43,273 bases of DNA from JBAZKK01 sp964456925. GTDB taxonomy: Bacteria > Omnitrophota > Gorgyraeia > Gygaellales > Profunditerraquicolaceae. Location of the stretch: contig CAYWCX010000003.1 in the NCBI GenBank assembly GCA_964456925.1, positions 1-43,273 of the forward strand. The letters are read 5' to 3'. The notes under the pieces were generated by a model that saw only the letters and a list, made by a program, of their open reading frames with translations, was not told the DNA's origin and ran no database searches. The first letter of the stretch is position 1; each line of letters starts with the position of its first letter. This document shows, in pieces, positions 13,305-21,984 of the stretch. The position numbers were made by a program, and so were the translations under genes.

Positions 13305-14552
13305 ATGAAGGCTACCTTACCGCGCTTCAAAGGTCTTTTTAAATGGTTTTATCCCGGGATGGGGATAAAGCGCTGGATAGGTCTGGGCAGTTTCGGGGTT
13401 ATCCTTATTGTGATCGGCTCCAGCAACCTGCATACCGGGGAATACTGGGTAGTGCGCGCTCTTTATGCGGTAGTATTGACCTGCGGTATCATTATTCTGA
13501 TACTCGCGATAAAAAACCTGATGCGTTCTCTGGTCGCGGTCTTCATGCCTTCGCGCGATGCACAGTTGGTCGATATCCTTTATCAAAGAAGGCAGCTGGG
13601 CCGGGGCCCCAAAGTTGTGGTAGTGGGCGGCGGCACGGGTTTATCCGTGCTTCTGACGGGGCTCAAGGAGTATTCCTCGAATATCAGCGCAATCGTAACG
13701 GTTGCCGATGACGGCGGTTCTTCGGGACGCTTGAGGGAGCAATTCGATATTTTGCCTCCCGGCGACATCCGTAACTGCCTGGTGGCACTCGCGGACGCCC
13801 CGACTTTGATGCGCGACCTGTTTCAATTCCGTTTCGGCGAGGGCTCAGACATGGCGGGCCATAATTTCGGCAACCTTTTTATCACCGTGATGACGCAGCT
13901 GACCGGTGATTTTGAAAAGGCCATCCGCGAGACAAGCAAGGTCCTCGCGCTTAAAGGACAGGTAATACCTTCGACTCTGGATAATGTAGTCCTGGCGGCG
14001 CGCCACGCGGACGGCACGGTTACCGAAGGCGAAAACCAGATCCCCCGCACGCGCAAAGTTATTGAGAAGCTGATGCTGAAGCCCGGTTATCCGGCGGCTA
14101 ATCCCGAGGCGATCAGGGCGATTGGAGAGGCGCAGGTTGTTATCTTCGGGCCGGGTTCGCTTTATACCAGCATCCTGCCCAACCTTTTAATCAAGGATAT
14201 CACCGAGGCGATCGTAGCCTCGGCGGCGATTAAGATATACGTATGTAATATCATGACCCAGCCCGGCGAGACCGAGGGCTATAAGGTGTCTGACCACATC
14301 GGCACCTTTGTCAACCATACGCACCAGCGCATATTTGAATATTGTATCGTGAACAACGGGCCTATCCCGCGCGAGATCCTGCAGCGTTACGAACAGGAAG
14401 GGTCTTACCCCGTGATAAGCGATATAGATAATATTAAAAAGATGGGTTACCGCGCGCTTGAAGATAACATTGTTATGACCGAAAACAATCTGGTGAGGCA
14501 TGACCCGGCAAGACTTGCCAGGATCATTTTCGGTCTTATTGAGGAGGCCTAG
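13305..14552 (+). CDS. yvcK: YvcK/CofD-like gluconeogenesis factor with N-terminal membrane anchor
   Basis: A UDP-sugar-binding member of the YvcK (UPF0052) family, in Bacillus needed for growth on gluconeogenic carbon and for cell-envelope homeostasis. Two hydrophobic segments (about residues 20-45 and 48-70) anchor it; B. subtilis YvcK lacks them, though longer anchored forms are common elsewhere. The Rossmann-like core starts at about residue 103 with VVVVGGGTGLSVLLTGLKEY, then VTVADDGGSSGRLREQF, PGDIRNCLVALAD and VIFGPGSLYTSILPNLL. Start taken at ATG 13305, right after the ptsN stop; an in-frame ATG at 13287 has AGGAGG abutting it, too close to serve. Its position inside a PTS cluster suggests metabolic control. 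Confidence 0.92.
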   Translation: MKATLPRFKGLFKWFYPGMGIKRWIGLGSFGVILIVIGSSNLHTGEYWVVRALYAVVLTCGIIILILAIKNLMRSLVAVFMPSRDAQLVDILYQRRQLGRGPKVVVVGGGTGLSVLLTGLKEYSSNISAIVTVADDGGSSGRLREQFDILPPGDIRNCLVALADAPTLMRDLFQFRFGEGSDMAGHNFGNLFITVMTQLTGDFEKAIRETSKVLALKGQVIPSTLDNVVLAARHADGTVTEGENQIPRTRKVIEKLMLKPGYPAANPEAIRAIGEAQVVIFGPGSLYTSILPNLLIKDITEAIVASAAIKIYVCNIMTQPGETEGYKVSDHIGTFVNHTHQRIFEYCIVNNGPIPREILQRYEQEGSYPVISDIDNIKKMGYRALEDNIVMTENNLVRHDPARLARIIFGLIEEA

Positions 14553-14558
14553 CTTACC

Positions 14559-14822
14559 ATGGCCCTGGTTAAGAAGAAGTTGACCGTCAATAATAAGCAG
14601 GGATTGCACGCCCGCCCCGCAGCGCTTTTCGTGCAGATAGCCAATAAGTTTGATTCGAAGGTTACCGTCAGGCGCGGCAGGGAAGAGGTGAACGGTAAAT
14701 CCATTATGGGGATTTTAATGCTCGGTGCGGAAAAGGGTGCGCATATTATGCTTGAGATCGAAGGTAACGACGCGGAATCGGCGGTGGTGGAGTTGGAAAA
14801 GATTTTAAACGGCGAGGAGTAA
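14559..14822 (+). CDS. ptsH: HPr phosphocarrier protein
   Basis: An 87-aa HPr that relays phosphate from EI to EIIA. His17 sits in the canonical KQGLHARPAALFV. Ser48 in NGKSIMGILML matches the regulatory Ser46 region of Gram-positive HPr, although no HPr kinase is in this window. It lies 6 nt after yvcK and 8 nt before ptsI, and is clearly co-transcribed with them. Confidence 0.96.
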   Translation: MALVKKKLTVNNKQGLHARPAALFVQIANKFDSKVTVRRGREEVNGKSIMGILMLGAEKGAHIMLEIEGNDAESAVVELEKILNGEE

Positions 14823-14830
14823 AATAGACG

Positions 14831-16567
14831 ATGATAAAACTCAAAGGTATAGCCGCGGCCGGCGGAATCGCTATCGGCAAGGCCTTCAGGGTCGGCAAGG
14901 AAGAGTTTAATATCGAGAAGCAGCCGATAGCCGAAAGCGAGATACCGCTGCAGATACAGCTTTTTGAGGAAGCGCTCATTCAGACGCGCCGGGAGATCCT
15001 CGACCTGCAGAAAAGGATTGCCGGCGACCTCGGCCAGGAGGAGGCGGAAATCTTTGAGGCGCACCTTTTGGTCCTCGAAGACCGTGTGCTTATCGAAGAG
15101 GTCATTTCGCGCCTGAAAAAGGAACGGCTATGCGTCGCCTATATCTTTTCGCAGGTTCTCAAAAAATATGTGGATGTTTTTTCCAGGATCGAAGACGAAT
15201 ACCTTAAGGAGCGCATCTCGGATGTAAACGATGTGGGTAAAAGGGTCTTGCGCAATCTCTTGGGTAAGAAGAAAACCATCCTTGAGGATTTAAAGGAAAA
15301 GGTAGTCGTTGTGGCGCACGATCTGTCCCCTTCGGATACCGCTGCCATGCATAAGCGCAATGTTTCGGCATTTGTCACCGATATCGGCGGCAAGACCTCC
15401 CACACCGCGATTATGGCGAAATCCTTAGAGATACCCGCGGTAGTCGGTACCGAAGAGGCGACTGTTAAGATTAAGAGCGGCGATACCCTGATCGTAGACG
15501 GCAGCATGGGCGTTATCATCGTTGACCCCGACCAGGAAACCCTCGATACCTATGCCCAAGAACTGGAGAAATTAAAGGGGGTATCGGCGAGGTTCTGGGC
15601 GGTCAAGGACCTGCCGGCGGTTACGCAGGACGGCAAAAAAATAGAGATCTCCGCTAATATCGAGTTGCCCGATGAGGTGCCGGCAGTGCGCCTGCACGGC
15701 GGCCAGGGGATCGGACTGTACCGCACCGAGTATTTCTATATGAACCGCAAGGACCTGCCTACCGAGGAGGAGCATTACCAGGCCTATAAGTATGTTGCCG
15801 AAGAGATGAAGCCGTATCCGGTAATTATCCGTACCCTGGATTTGGGAGGGGACAAGTTCCTGTCACAGTTTGAGATACCGCGGGAGATGCAGCCTTTCCT
15901 GGGTTGGCGCGCCATCCGTTTCTGCCTGGCGCGGCCGGATGTCTTTAAACTGCAGCTGCGTGCGATATTAAAGGCGTCGGTGCACGGAAAATTGAAACTG
16001 ATGTACCCGATGATTTCGGGTATTGACGAATTGAAACAGGCCAATGTCATCCTGAAGGAAGCCAAAGATGAGTTAAAAAAGAAGGGCGTACCTTTTGACG
16101 ATAATATTGAAGTGGGGGCGATGATTGAAGTCCCTTCGGCAGCGATGACCGCGGATCTCTTGGCCCGCGAAGCGAATTTCTTCAGCATCGGCACCAACGA
16201 CCTCATCCAGTATTCCCTGGCGGTAGACCGCACCAACGAAAAGGTCGCTTACCTGTATGATCCGGCGCACCCCGCAGTCTTAAGGATGATCAAGAATGTT
16301 ATTGATGCCGCGCATAAGGCCGGTGTCTGGGTAGGGATGTGCGGCGAAATGGCGGGCGAGCCGGCATTCGCCCTGATACTTCTGGGCTTAGGCCTCGATG
16401 AATTCAGTGTCCCGCCGCTGCTTATCCCGGAAATAAAATACGTCATCCGTTCCATCAGCGTTAAGGATGCCCAGCGTATCGCCCACAAGGCTATGACGCT
16501 CTCTACCGGCAAGGAAGTAGAAGAATTCAGCCAGGCGAAACTCATAGAGATACTGGCTTCAAAATAA
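14831..16567 (+). CDS. ptsI: PTS Enzyme I (phosphoenolpyruvate-protein phosphotransferase)
   Basis: Takes phosphate from PEP and passes it to HPr. At 578 aa it equals typical EI (575). The N-terminal phosphohistidine domain has GGKTSHTAIMAKS with His191 as active residue (E. coli His189). The C-terminal PEP-binding barrel shows GIGLYRTEYFYM, GWRAIRFCL, the SIGTNDLIQYSLAVDR signature and MCGEMAG with the catalytic Cys. No GAF domain is present, so it is the sugar-type EI rather than PtsP, despite the nitrogen-type EIIA in the same cluster. Confidence 0.96.
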   Translation: MIKLKGIAAAGGIAIGKAFRVGKEEFNIEKQPIAESEIPLQIQLFEEALIQTRREILDLQKRIAGDLGQEEAEIFEAHLLVLEDRVLIEEVISRLKKERLCVAYIFSQVLKKYVDVFSRIEDEYLKERISDVNDVGKRVLRNLLGKKKTILEDLKEKVVVVAHDLSPSDTAAMHKRNVSAFVTDIGGKTSHTAIMAKSLEIPAVVGTEEATVKIKSGDTLIVDGSMGVIIVDPDQETLDTYAQELEKLKGVSARFWAVKDLPAVTQDGKKIEISANIELPDEVPAVRLHGGQGIGLYRTEYFYMNRKDLPTEEEHYQAYKYVAEEMKPYPVIIRTLDLGGDKFLSQFEIPREMQPFLGWRAIRFCLARPDVFKLQLRAILKASVHGKLKLMYPMISGIDELKQANVILKEAKDELKKKGVPFDDNIEVGAMIEVPSAAMTADLLAREANFFSIGTNDLIQYSLAVDRTNEKVAYLYDPAHPAVLRMIKNVIDAAHKAGVWVGMCGEMAGEPAFALILLGLGLDEFSVPPLLIPEIKYVIRSISVKDAQRIAHKAMTLSTGKEVEEFSQAKLIEILASK

Positions 16568-16584
16568 TCATAAAGAGGAAGGTC

Positions 16585-17646
16585 ATGAAAAATTTAAGCA
16601 CCGCCATAAAAAAGCTTGATAAGTCCGATATGCTGGGCCTGTTGCTGGATTTTCCCCTGCAATGCCGCGCTGCCCAGGATTTGGCAGCCAAGGCGAACAT
16701 ACTTTTTGCGCAAAGAGATTTTCGCAAGATTGTCTTTGCTGGGCTGGGCGGTTCGGCAATCGGGGCGGATTTAGTGCGCTCCTATCTTTACTTCGAAAGT
16801 AAACTCCCGATACAGGTGGTGCGCGAATATGACCTGCCCGCTTATGTAGATAGCTCAACCCTGGTTTTTATCGTGAGTTATTCCGGCAATACCGAGGAGA
16901 CCTTAAGCGCTTACCATCAGGCCAGAGAGAAGCGCGCCAGCATCATCGCGGTATCTTGCGGCGGCGCCCTAAGGGACAATTGCCGGCGGGATAACGTTAC
17001 CTTTATTGAGATACCCGCAGGCCTGCCTCCGCGCTGTTCCCTGGGGTATTTAAGCATTATACCTTTATGCGTATTGGCGCGGCTGGGTTTAAGCAAAGAT
17101 GTTGCGGTCTCCATCGATAGGACCATAACAGTGCTGGAAGATTTGAAGCGCAACAAGCTTAATCCCGCGATTGGCCTGCGCGACAACGTCGCTAAATATG
17201 TAGCACGCAAACTTTTCAATAAGTTTGCGGTTATCTATTCCGGTTCAATACACTTTGATGTCGTAGCCACGCGTTTCCGCGGCCAGCTCAACGAAAATTC
17301 CAAGTCCCTGGCATCTACCCACGTCTTTCCGGAGATGAACCATAACGAGATTATGGGCTGGGAGCATCCGCAAAAACTGTTCAGGAATTTTCTGGTTATC
17401 ATGCTTCGGGACCGCGGCCTGCACCCGCGGGTTAACCGGAGGATGGATATTACCAGAGAGATTCTCTCAAAAGAGGGCGTCAATGTCGTCGAAATTTATT
17501 CGCAGGGCGAGGGCCTTTTAGCGCGGATGTTCTCGCTCATCTATATCGGAGATTTTGTTTCGCTGTATCTGGCGGTCCTTTACGGGATAGACCCTACTCC
17601 GGTAGAGCGGGTTACTTATTTAAAGAAAAAATTAGCCGAAAGCTAA
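16585..17646 (+). CDS. Bifunctional phosphoglucose/phosphomannose isomerase
   Basis: A 353-aa SIS-domain enzyme of the archaeal/thermophile PGI-PMI family, which interconverts fructose-6-P with both glucose-6-P and mannose-6-P. The N-terminal SIS domain has KIVFAGLGGSAIGADLVRSYL and FIVSYSGNTEETLSAYHQA; LPPRCSLGYLSI follows. The C-terminal SIS half has YSGSIHFDVVATRFRGQLNENSKSL with the catalytic Glu, and FPEMNHNEIMGWEHP with the catalytic His. It has no relation to classical Pgi, suggesting lateral origin in the lineage. Likely cotranscribed after ptsI and ahead of a sugar nucleotidyltransferase, feeding GDP- or NDP-sugar synthesis. Confidence 0.9.
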   Translation: MKNLSTAIKKLDKSDMLGLLLDFPLQCRAAQDLAAKANILFAQRDFRKIVFAGLGGSAIGADLVRSYLYFESKLPIQVVREYDLPAYVDSSTLVFIVSYSGNTEETLSAYHQAREKRASIIAVSCGGALRDNCRRDNVTFIEIPAGLPPRCSLGYLSIIPLCVLARLGLSKDVAVSIDRTITVLEDLKRNKLNPAIGLRDNVAKYVARKLFNKFAVIYSGSIHFDVVATRFRGQLNENSKSLASTHVFPEMNHNEIMGWEHPQKLFRNFLVIMLRDRGLHPRVNRRMDITREILSKEGVNVVEIYSQGEGLLARMFSLIYIGDFVSLYLAVLYGIDPTPVERVTYLKKKLAES

Positions 17647-17655
17647 AAATAATAG

Positions 17656-18411
17656 ATGAAGGCGCTTATCCTGGCCGCGGGCTATGCTACGCGTTTGTAC
17701 CCTTTAACCAAAGAATATCCCAAGCCGCTCCTTGAGGTTGCCGGCCGGCCGCTCATTGATTACATCCTGGATAAACTCGACAGCATAAATGAGGTTGACG
17801 AAATTATCGTTATCGCCAACAGCAAGTTCGCCGGGAAGTTTAAGAAATGGTCAAAATCGGTAATCTGCAGCAAGCGTATCAGTATTATCGATGACCTGAC
17901 CAGGAGCAATGCCGACCGCCGCGGCGCAATCGGCGATATGTATTTCGCGGTCAATAAAAAACGCCTGAAGAGCGACCTTCTGGTCGTCGGTGGGGATAAT
18001 CTTTTTGACGGAGATTTAAGGGAGTTTGTATCTTTTGCCAGGGATAGCCAACCTTATCCGGCAATCGGTGTCTACGATATCAGGAGCAGGTCGCAGGCGG
18101 TTAAATACGGGGTAGTAAAACTGGATGCCAAAAACAGGATTGCCGATTTTAAAGAGAAGCCGCGCAAGCTGCAGTCAAGCCTGGTGGCGATGTGTCTCTA
18201 CTATTTTCCCCGCCAGAAGCTGGGGCTGATAAAAGAATACCTTAAGTCAAAGGGCAATAAAAAGGATGCTACGGGATTTTATATCGACTGGCTGCGCCGC
18301 AAAAGCAAGGTATACGGTTTTATATTCCGCGGCCGCTGGTACGACATCGGCCAATATAGATTTTATAAAGAGGCGAACAAATATTTTTTAAAGGAAGGGG
18401 AGTCTTTATGA
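17656..18411 (+). CDS. Sugar-phosphate nucleotidyltransferase
   Basis: A 251-aa GT-A fold NTP-transferase that activates a sugar-1-phosphate with NTP. The N-terminal LILAAGYATRLYPLT holds the nucleotide loop (usually GxGTRL; here GYATRL), PKPLLEVAGRPLIDY follows, and the metal-binding region is VVGGDNLFDGD. The C-terminal end GRWYDIGQYRFYKEA is typical of glucose-1-phosphate thymidylyl/uridylyltransferase-like proteins. Without a left-handed beta-helix it should be a simple transferase. Placement after the PGI-PMI fits a mannose or glucose nucleotide product; the sugar and base cannot be fixed from sequence. Its stop overlaps the metK start (ATGA). Confidence 0.85.
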   Translation: MKALILAAGYATRLYPLTKEYPKPLLEVAGRPLIDYILDKLDSINEVDEIIVIANSKFAGKFKKWSKSVICSKRISIIDDLTRSNADRRGAIGDMYFAVNKKRLKSDLLVVGGDNLFDGDLREFVSFARDSQPYPAIGVYDIRSRSQAVKYGVVKLDAKNRIADFKEKPRKLQSSLVAMCLYYFPRQKLGLIKEYLKSKGNKKDATGFYIDWLRRKSKVYGFIFRGRWYDIGQYRFYKEANKYFLKEGESL

Positions 18412-19577
18412 CGGCACGCAAGCATTTTTTTACTTCGGAATCGGTAGGTGAGGGGCATCCGGACAAGGTCTGCGACCAGATATCCGATGCCGTGCTCGAC
18501 GAGGTCCTGCGGCTTGACCCTTACGGCAGGGTTGCCTGTGAGACTTACGTTACGATGGGGCTTTTGATTGTGGGGGGCGAGATTACCACTACGAGTTATG
18601 TGGACGTGCAGAACCTCACGCGTAATTTATTAAAGGAGATAGGTTACACCCATCCCAAATACGGTTTTGATTACCACACCTGCGCCATTATCAGCATCAT
18701 CCACAGCCAGTCTCCGGATATTTCCCAGGGGGTGGATAAGGGCGGGGCAGGCGACCAGGGTTTTATGATGGGGTATGCCTGCAGGGAAACCCCGGAGTTG
18801 ATGCCTTTGCCGATTATGATGGCGCATAAACTGGTAAAGCGCATTGCGGATGTGCGGCGGCAGGGAGTCTTGAAGTATCTCGGCCCCGACTGTAAATCCC
18901 AGGTAACGGTAGAGTATCACGATTCGCATCCGGTAAGGGTTGATTCCGTAGTCCTTGCCTGTCAGCACACCGACGAGATCCTTGATTCCACCAAGAATAA
19001 GATTACTAAAAAGGCGCGCCAGGAGATGATTGAGGTTATCGCCAGGCCCGTTTTAAAAGGGTACATCGATAAGAATACCAAATACTACGTGAACGAAACC
19101 GGCAAGTTCGTGGTAGGCGGGCCGCAGTCCGATACCGGGATGACCGGCAGGAAAATTGTGGTCGATACTTACGGCGGGGTAGTTGCGACGGGAGGGGGCG
19201 CCTTCTCCGGTAAAGACCCCACCAAGGTGGACCGCTCCGCAGCTTATACGGCCAGATACATTGCCAAGAATGTCGTGGGGGCGGGCCTCGCGGATAAATG
19301 TCTTATCCATCTTGCTTATGTTATCGGTCGGGCTGAGCCGTTGGCGATTATGATAGATACCTTTGGTACGGGCAGGCTTTCGGAGGCCGCATTCGATAAA
19401 CTCATCCGCGCCAACTTCGATCTTACTCCCCGCGGGATGATTAAAGAATTGGACCTCCTGCGTCCTATCTACCGAAAAACCGCCTGCTACGGCCATTTCG
19501 GCAGGACCGAACCGGAATTCAGCTGGGAGAACCTCGACAAAGCGGCGGCATTAAAGAGGCAGGCAAAGAGATTATAG
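18408..19577 (+). CDS. metK: S-adenosylmethionine synthetase
   Basis: Makes SAM from methionine and ATP. The 389 aa carry FTSESVGEGHPDKVCDQISDAVLDE at the N-terminus (ATP and Mg2+ binding), the GAGDQGFMMGYA signature and GGGAFSGKDPTKVDRSAAY (P-loop-like motif). Length agrees with the bacterial family (384-400). A GGAAGGGGAG site lies before ATG 18408 and the start overlaps the upstream stop. No SAM riboswitch is visible. It is followed, across a repeat element, by ahcY, forming an activated-methyl pair. Confidence 0.97.
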   Translation: MTARKHFFTSESVGEGHPDKVCDQISDAVLDEVLRLDPYGRVACETYVTMGLLIVGGEITTTSYVDVQNLTRNLLKEIGYTHPKYGFDYHTCAIISIIHSQSPDISQGVDKGGAGDQGFMMGYACRETPELMPLPIMMAHKLVKRIADVRRQGVLKYLGPDCKSQVTVEYHDSHPVRVDSVVLACQHTDEILDSTKNKITKKARQEMIEVIARPVLKGYIDKNTKYYVNETGKFVVGGPQSDTGMTGRKIVVDTYGGVVATGGGAFSGKDPTKVDRSAAYTARYIAKNVVGAGLADKCLIHLAYVIGRAEPLAIMIDTFGTGRLSEAAFDKLIRANFDLTPRGMIKELDLLRPIYRKTACYGHFGRTEPEFSWENLDKAAALKRQAKRL

Positions 19578-19580
19578 ATT

Positions 19581-19740
19581 TAGTAACTAGTAATTCAGTA
19601 ACTGGTAATTAAAGGCCGTAAAGCGTAATTCGTAAACCGTAAATGGTAATTTTTAGGAACAAAAGATTACGGATTACGATTTACGGATTACTGATTACAA
19701 AAATTACTAGTTACTCGTTACTAGTTTACTAGTTACTTAA
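19581..19740. repeat. Heptamer-repeat inverted element (GTAACTA / CGTAAAT units)
   Basis: The whole metK-ahcY gap is built of 7-bp units. Left: TAGTAACTAGTAATT and GTAACTGGTAATT, then CGTAATT CGTAAAC CGTAAAT GGTAATT. Right, in reverse orientation: ATTACGG ATTACGA TTTACGG ATTACTG ATTAC, then TTACTAG/TTACTCG units. The two halves pair into a long imperfect stem centred near 19660. The last 36 bp (19702-19737) recur in inverse orientation, without mismatch, at 23319-23354. It is MITE-like. Confidence 0.75.
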
Positions 19741-19754
19741 CATAAGGAGATTTA

Positions 19755-21011
19755 ATGAGGTATGATATTAAGGATATTAAATTAGCGAAAAAGGGCGGCT
19801 TGAGGATTGAATGGGCCAGGAACAATATGCCGGTCTTAAGGCTGATAGCAGAGCGTTTCCAAAGACAGCGCCCGTTAAGGGGCCTGAAGGTTTCCTGCTG
19901 TTTACACGTTACTACCGAGACCGCGGTGTTGGCCGAGGTGCTAAGAAGAGGCGGGGCCGAGGTGGCGATTTGCGCCTCCAATCCGCTCTCCACCCAGGAT
20001 GACGTGGCCGCTTCTTTGGTCAGGGATGCAAAAATTCCGGTTTTTGCAATTAAAGGCGAAAACACCGCAACTTATTATAAGCATATTAAGGCGACGCTGG
20101 CTTCCCGGCCGGATATCACCATGGATGACGGCGCGGATTTAGTGAGCACCATACACCGCCGCAGTCCCGAAAAGCACCGCAATATCATCGGCGGCACCGA
20201 AGAGACCACTACCGGCGTGATAAGGTTGCGCGCCTTGGCGCGGGAAGGAAAATTACGTTATCCCATTATTGCGGTAAATGACGCCTCCACCAAGCACCTT
20301 TTTGATAACCGCTACGGCACCGGCCAATCCACGGTTGACGGGATTGTGCGCGCCACCAATAAATTACTGGCAGGCGCGAATTTCGTAGTCTGCGGTTACG
20401 GCTGGTGCGGTAAAGGCGTGGCAATGCGCGCTAACGGCATGGGCGCTAAGGTGATTATAGTTGAGGTTTCCCCTTTGCGCGGCCTTGAGGCAGCGATGGA
20501 CGGCTTCCAGGTTATGCCGATTGCCCGGGCAGCTAAAATCGGCGATATCTTTGTTACCACTACCGGCGACACTGCCGTTATCCGTCAAGAGCATTTCAAG
20601 GCAATGAAGGACGGCGCCATCGTCGCCAACTCCGGGCATTTTAATGTCGAGGTCGATATCCCGGCTCTGGCAAAGTTAGCCCGCGCGAAAAAACGCATCC
20701 GGGATTTTGTGGATGAGTATATTTTAAAGGACGGCCGTAAGATTTACGTTTTAGGCGAGGGCAGGCTGATTAACCTCGCGGCTGCCGAAGGTCACCCCGC
20801 ACAGGTGATGGATATGTCCTTCGCCAACCAGGCGTTAAGCGTCGAGTATATCGCCCGCAACCATAAGAAATTAAGCAATGATGTTTATGGCGTCCCGGCG
20901 GAACTGGACCATAAAGTTGCGGATTTGAAATTAAAATCTTTAGGTATTAAAATAGACGTCCTTACGAAGGAACAGAAGAAGTATCTTGCCAGTTGGGAGT
21001 TAGGCACTTGA
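19755..21011 (+). CDS. ahcY: Adenosylhomocysteinase (SAH hydrolase), short archaeal/thermophile type
   Basis: Splits S-adenosylhomocysteine into homocysteine and adenosine, relieving inhibition of methyltransferases. The 418 aa include ITMDDGADLVSTIH, GGTEETTTGVIRLRAL, NDASTKHLFDNRYGTGQSTVDGI and the NAD site CGYGWCGKGVAMRANGMGA. It lacks the roughly 40-aa insertion of E. coli-absent eukaryote-like enzymes, and ends in QKKYLASWELGT as in Thermotoga and methanogen enzymes, some of which prefer S-inosylhomocysteine. Whether that applies here is open. Ribosome site AAGGAGA (19743-19749) directly follows the repeat element. Its TGA overlaps the TTG start of pfkA. Confidence 0.95.
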   Translation: MRYDIKDIKLAKKGGLRIEWARNNMPVLRLIAERFQRQRPLRGLKVSCCLHVTTETAVLAEVLRRGGAEVAICASNPLSTQDDVAASLVRDAKIPVFAIKGENTATYYKHIKATLASRPDITMDDGADLVSTIHRRSPEKHRNIIGGTEETTTGVIRLRALAREGKLRYPIIAVNDASTKHLFDNRYGTGQSTVDGIVRATNKLLAGANFVVCGYGWCGKGVAMRANGMGAKVIIVEVSPLRGLEAAMDGFQVMPIARAAKIGDIFVTTTGDTAVIRQEHFKAMKDGAIVANSGHFNVEVDIPALAKLARAKKRIRDFVDEYILKDGRKIYVLGEGRLINLAAAEGHPAQVMDMSFANQALSVEYIARNHKKLSNDVYGVPAELDHKVADLKLKSLGIKIDVLTKEQKKYLASWELGT

Positions 21012-21970
21012 TAAAGCGCATTGCAGTCCTGACTACCGGCGGTGATGCCCCGGGGATGAACGCGGCCATCCGCGCGGTGGTGCGGCACGCTATCTACAAG
21101 AAGATAGAGGTGTTCGGGGTATTGCGCGGCTGGTGGGGGCTGATTAATGAAGAGATGAGGATGCTGGACCACCGCGCGGTTTCCGGCATCATCAATACCG
21201 GCGGCACGATACTTAAGACTGCCCGCTGCCCGGAGTTCACTACCGCGCAAGGCCAGGAGAGGGCACTTGGTACTATAAAGAAGAATAATATAGACGGGCT
21301 GGTCGTAATCGGCGGTAACGGCAGTTTTGAAGCCGCCCATGACTTCGGCACCAGATATCATATACCCTGCGTCGGCATCCCCGCTTCTATTGATAATGAT
21401 ATCAACGGCATAGATATGACGATAGGGGTGGACACCGCTATTAATACGGCGTTGGCTGCCATTGACAATATCCGCGATACCGCCACCTCGATGGAGCGGA
21501 TTTTTGTGGTGGAGGTGATGGGCAGGGATAGCGGTTTTATCGCCCTTACCGTGGCTTTAGTCGGCGGCTGCGAGGAAGCGATTATCCCGGAGAGAAAGTT
21601 TGACCTGGAGGCGGCCTGTAATGATATCGTCGAAGGCAATATCAAAGGCAAGGTCAGCTGGATTATCGTGGTAGCGGAAGGCGCCGGTCATGCCGAGGAC
21701 ATTGCCAGAAAGATTACCGAGATTACCGGGCTTGAAACCAGAGCAGTGGTATTAGGGCACGTGCAAAGAGGCGGAAGGCCTACTGCGCTTAGCCGCGAGC
21801 TCGCCCTGAAGTTAGGCGAGGCAGCGGTAGATTGCCTTGCCGGCGGCAAGTCCGACCTCGCGGTAGGGCTATGTTGCGGTAAAATCACCACCGTAGATTT
21901 TACCACCGCTATCGCCAAGAAGAAATTTGAAACGGACAAACTCTACAGTTTAATCAAGACCTTGACCTAA
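21008..21970 (+). CDS. pfkA: 6-phosphofructokinase
   Basis: Phosphorylates fructose-6-P to fructose-1,6-bisphosphate. Start taken at TTG 21008, overlapping the ahcY stop in TTGA: this gives 320 aa and an N-terminus (MIKRIAVLTTGGDAPGMNAAIRAVV) collinear with E. coli PfkA, with GGGAG about 9 nt upstream; the frame extends to TTG 20993. The catalytic PASIDNDI and substrate motif VEVMGRDSGFIAL are intact. The nucleotide loop reads IGGNGS: glycine in the ATP-type position, but Asn104 where ATP enzymes usually have the Mg-binding Asp (GGDGS). PPi enzymes have GGDDT, so ATP use remains more likely. Followed after 14 nt by an aldolase-like gene. Confidence 0.93.
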   Translation: MIKRIAVLTTGGDAPGMNAAIRAVVRHAIYKKIEVFGVLRGWWGLINEEMRMLDHRAVSGIINTGGTILKTARCPEFTTAQGQERALGTIKKNNIDGLVVIGGNGSFEAAHDFGTRYHIPCVGIPASIDNDINGIDMTIGVDTAINTALAAIDNIRDTATSMERIFVVEVMGRDSGFIALTVALVGGCEEAIIPERKFDLEAACNDIVEGNIKGKVSWIIVVAEGAGHAEDIARKITEITGLETRAVVLGHVQRGGRPTALSRELALKLGEAAVDCLAGGKSDLAVGLCCGKITTVDFTTAIAKKKFETDKLYSLIKTLT

Positions 21971-21984
21971 GGAGGAATATCGCA

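Noticed and set aside
19581..19740. CRISPR array
   Set aside because: The repeats are 7-bp contiguous units without spacers, arranged as a palindrome; no cas genes are in the window.
20993..21007. TTG 20993 as PFK start
   Set aside because: TTG 21008 gives exact collinearity with E. coli PfkA and the usual 4-nt overlap with the preceding stop.
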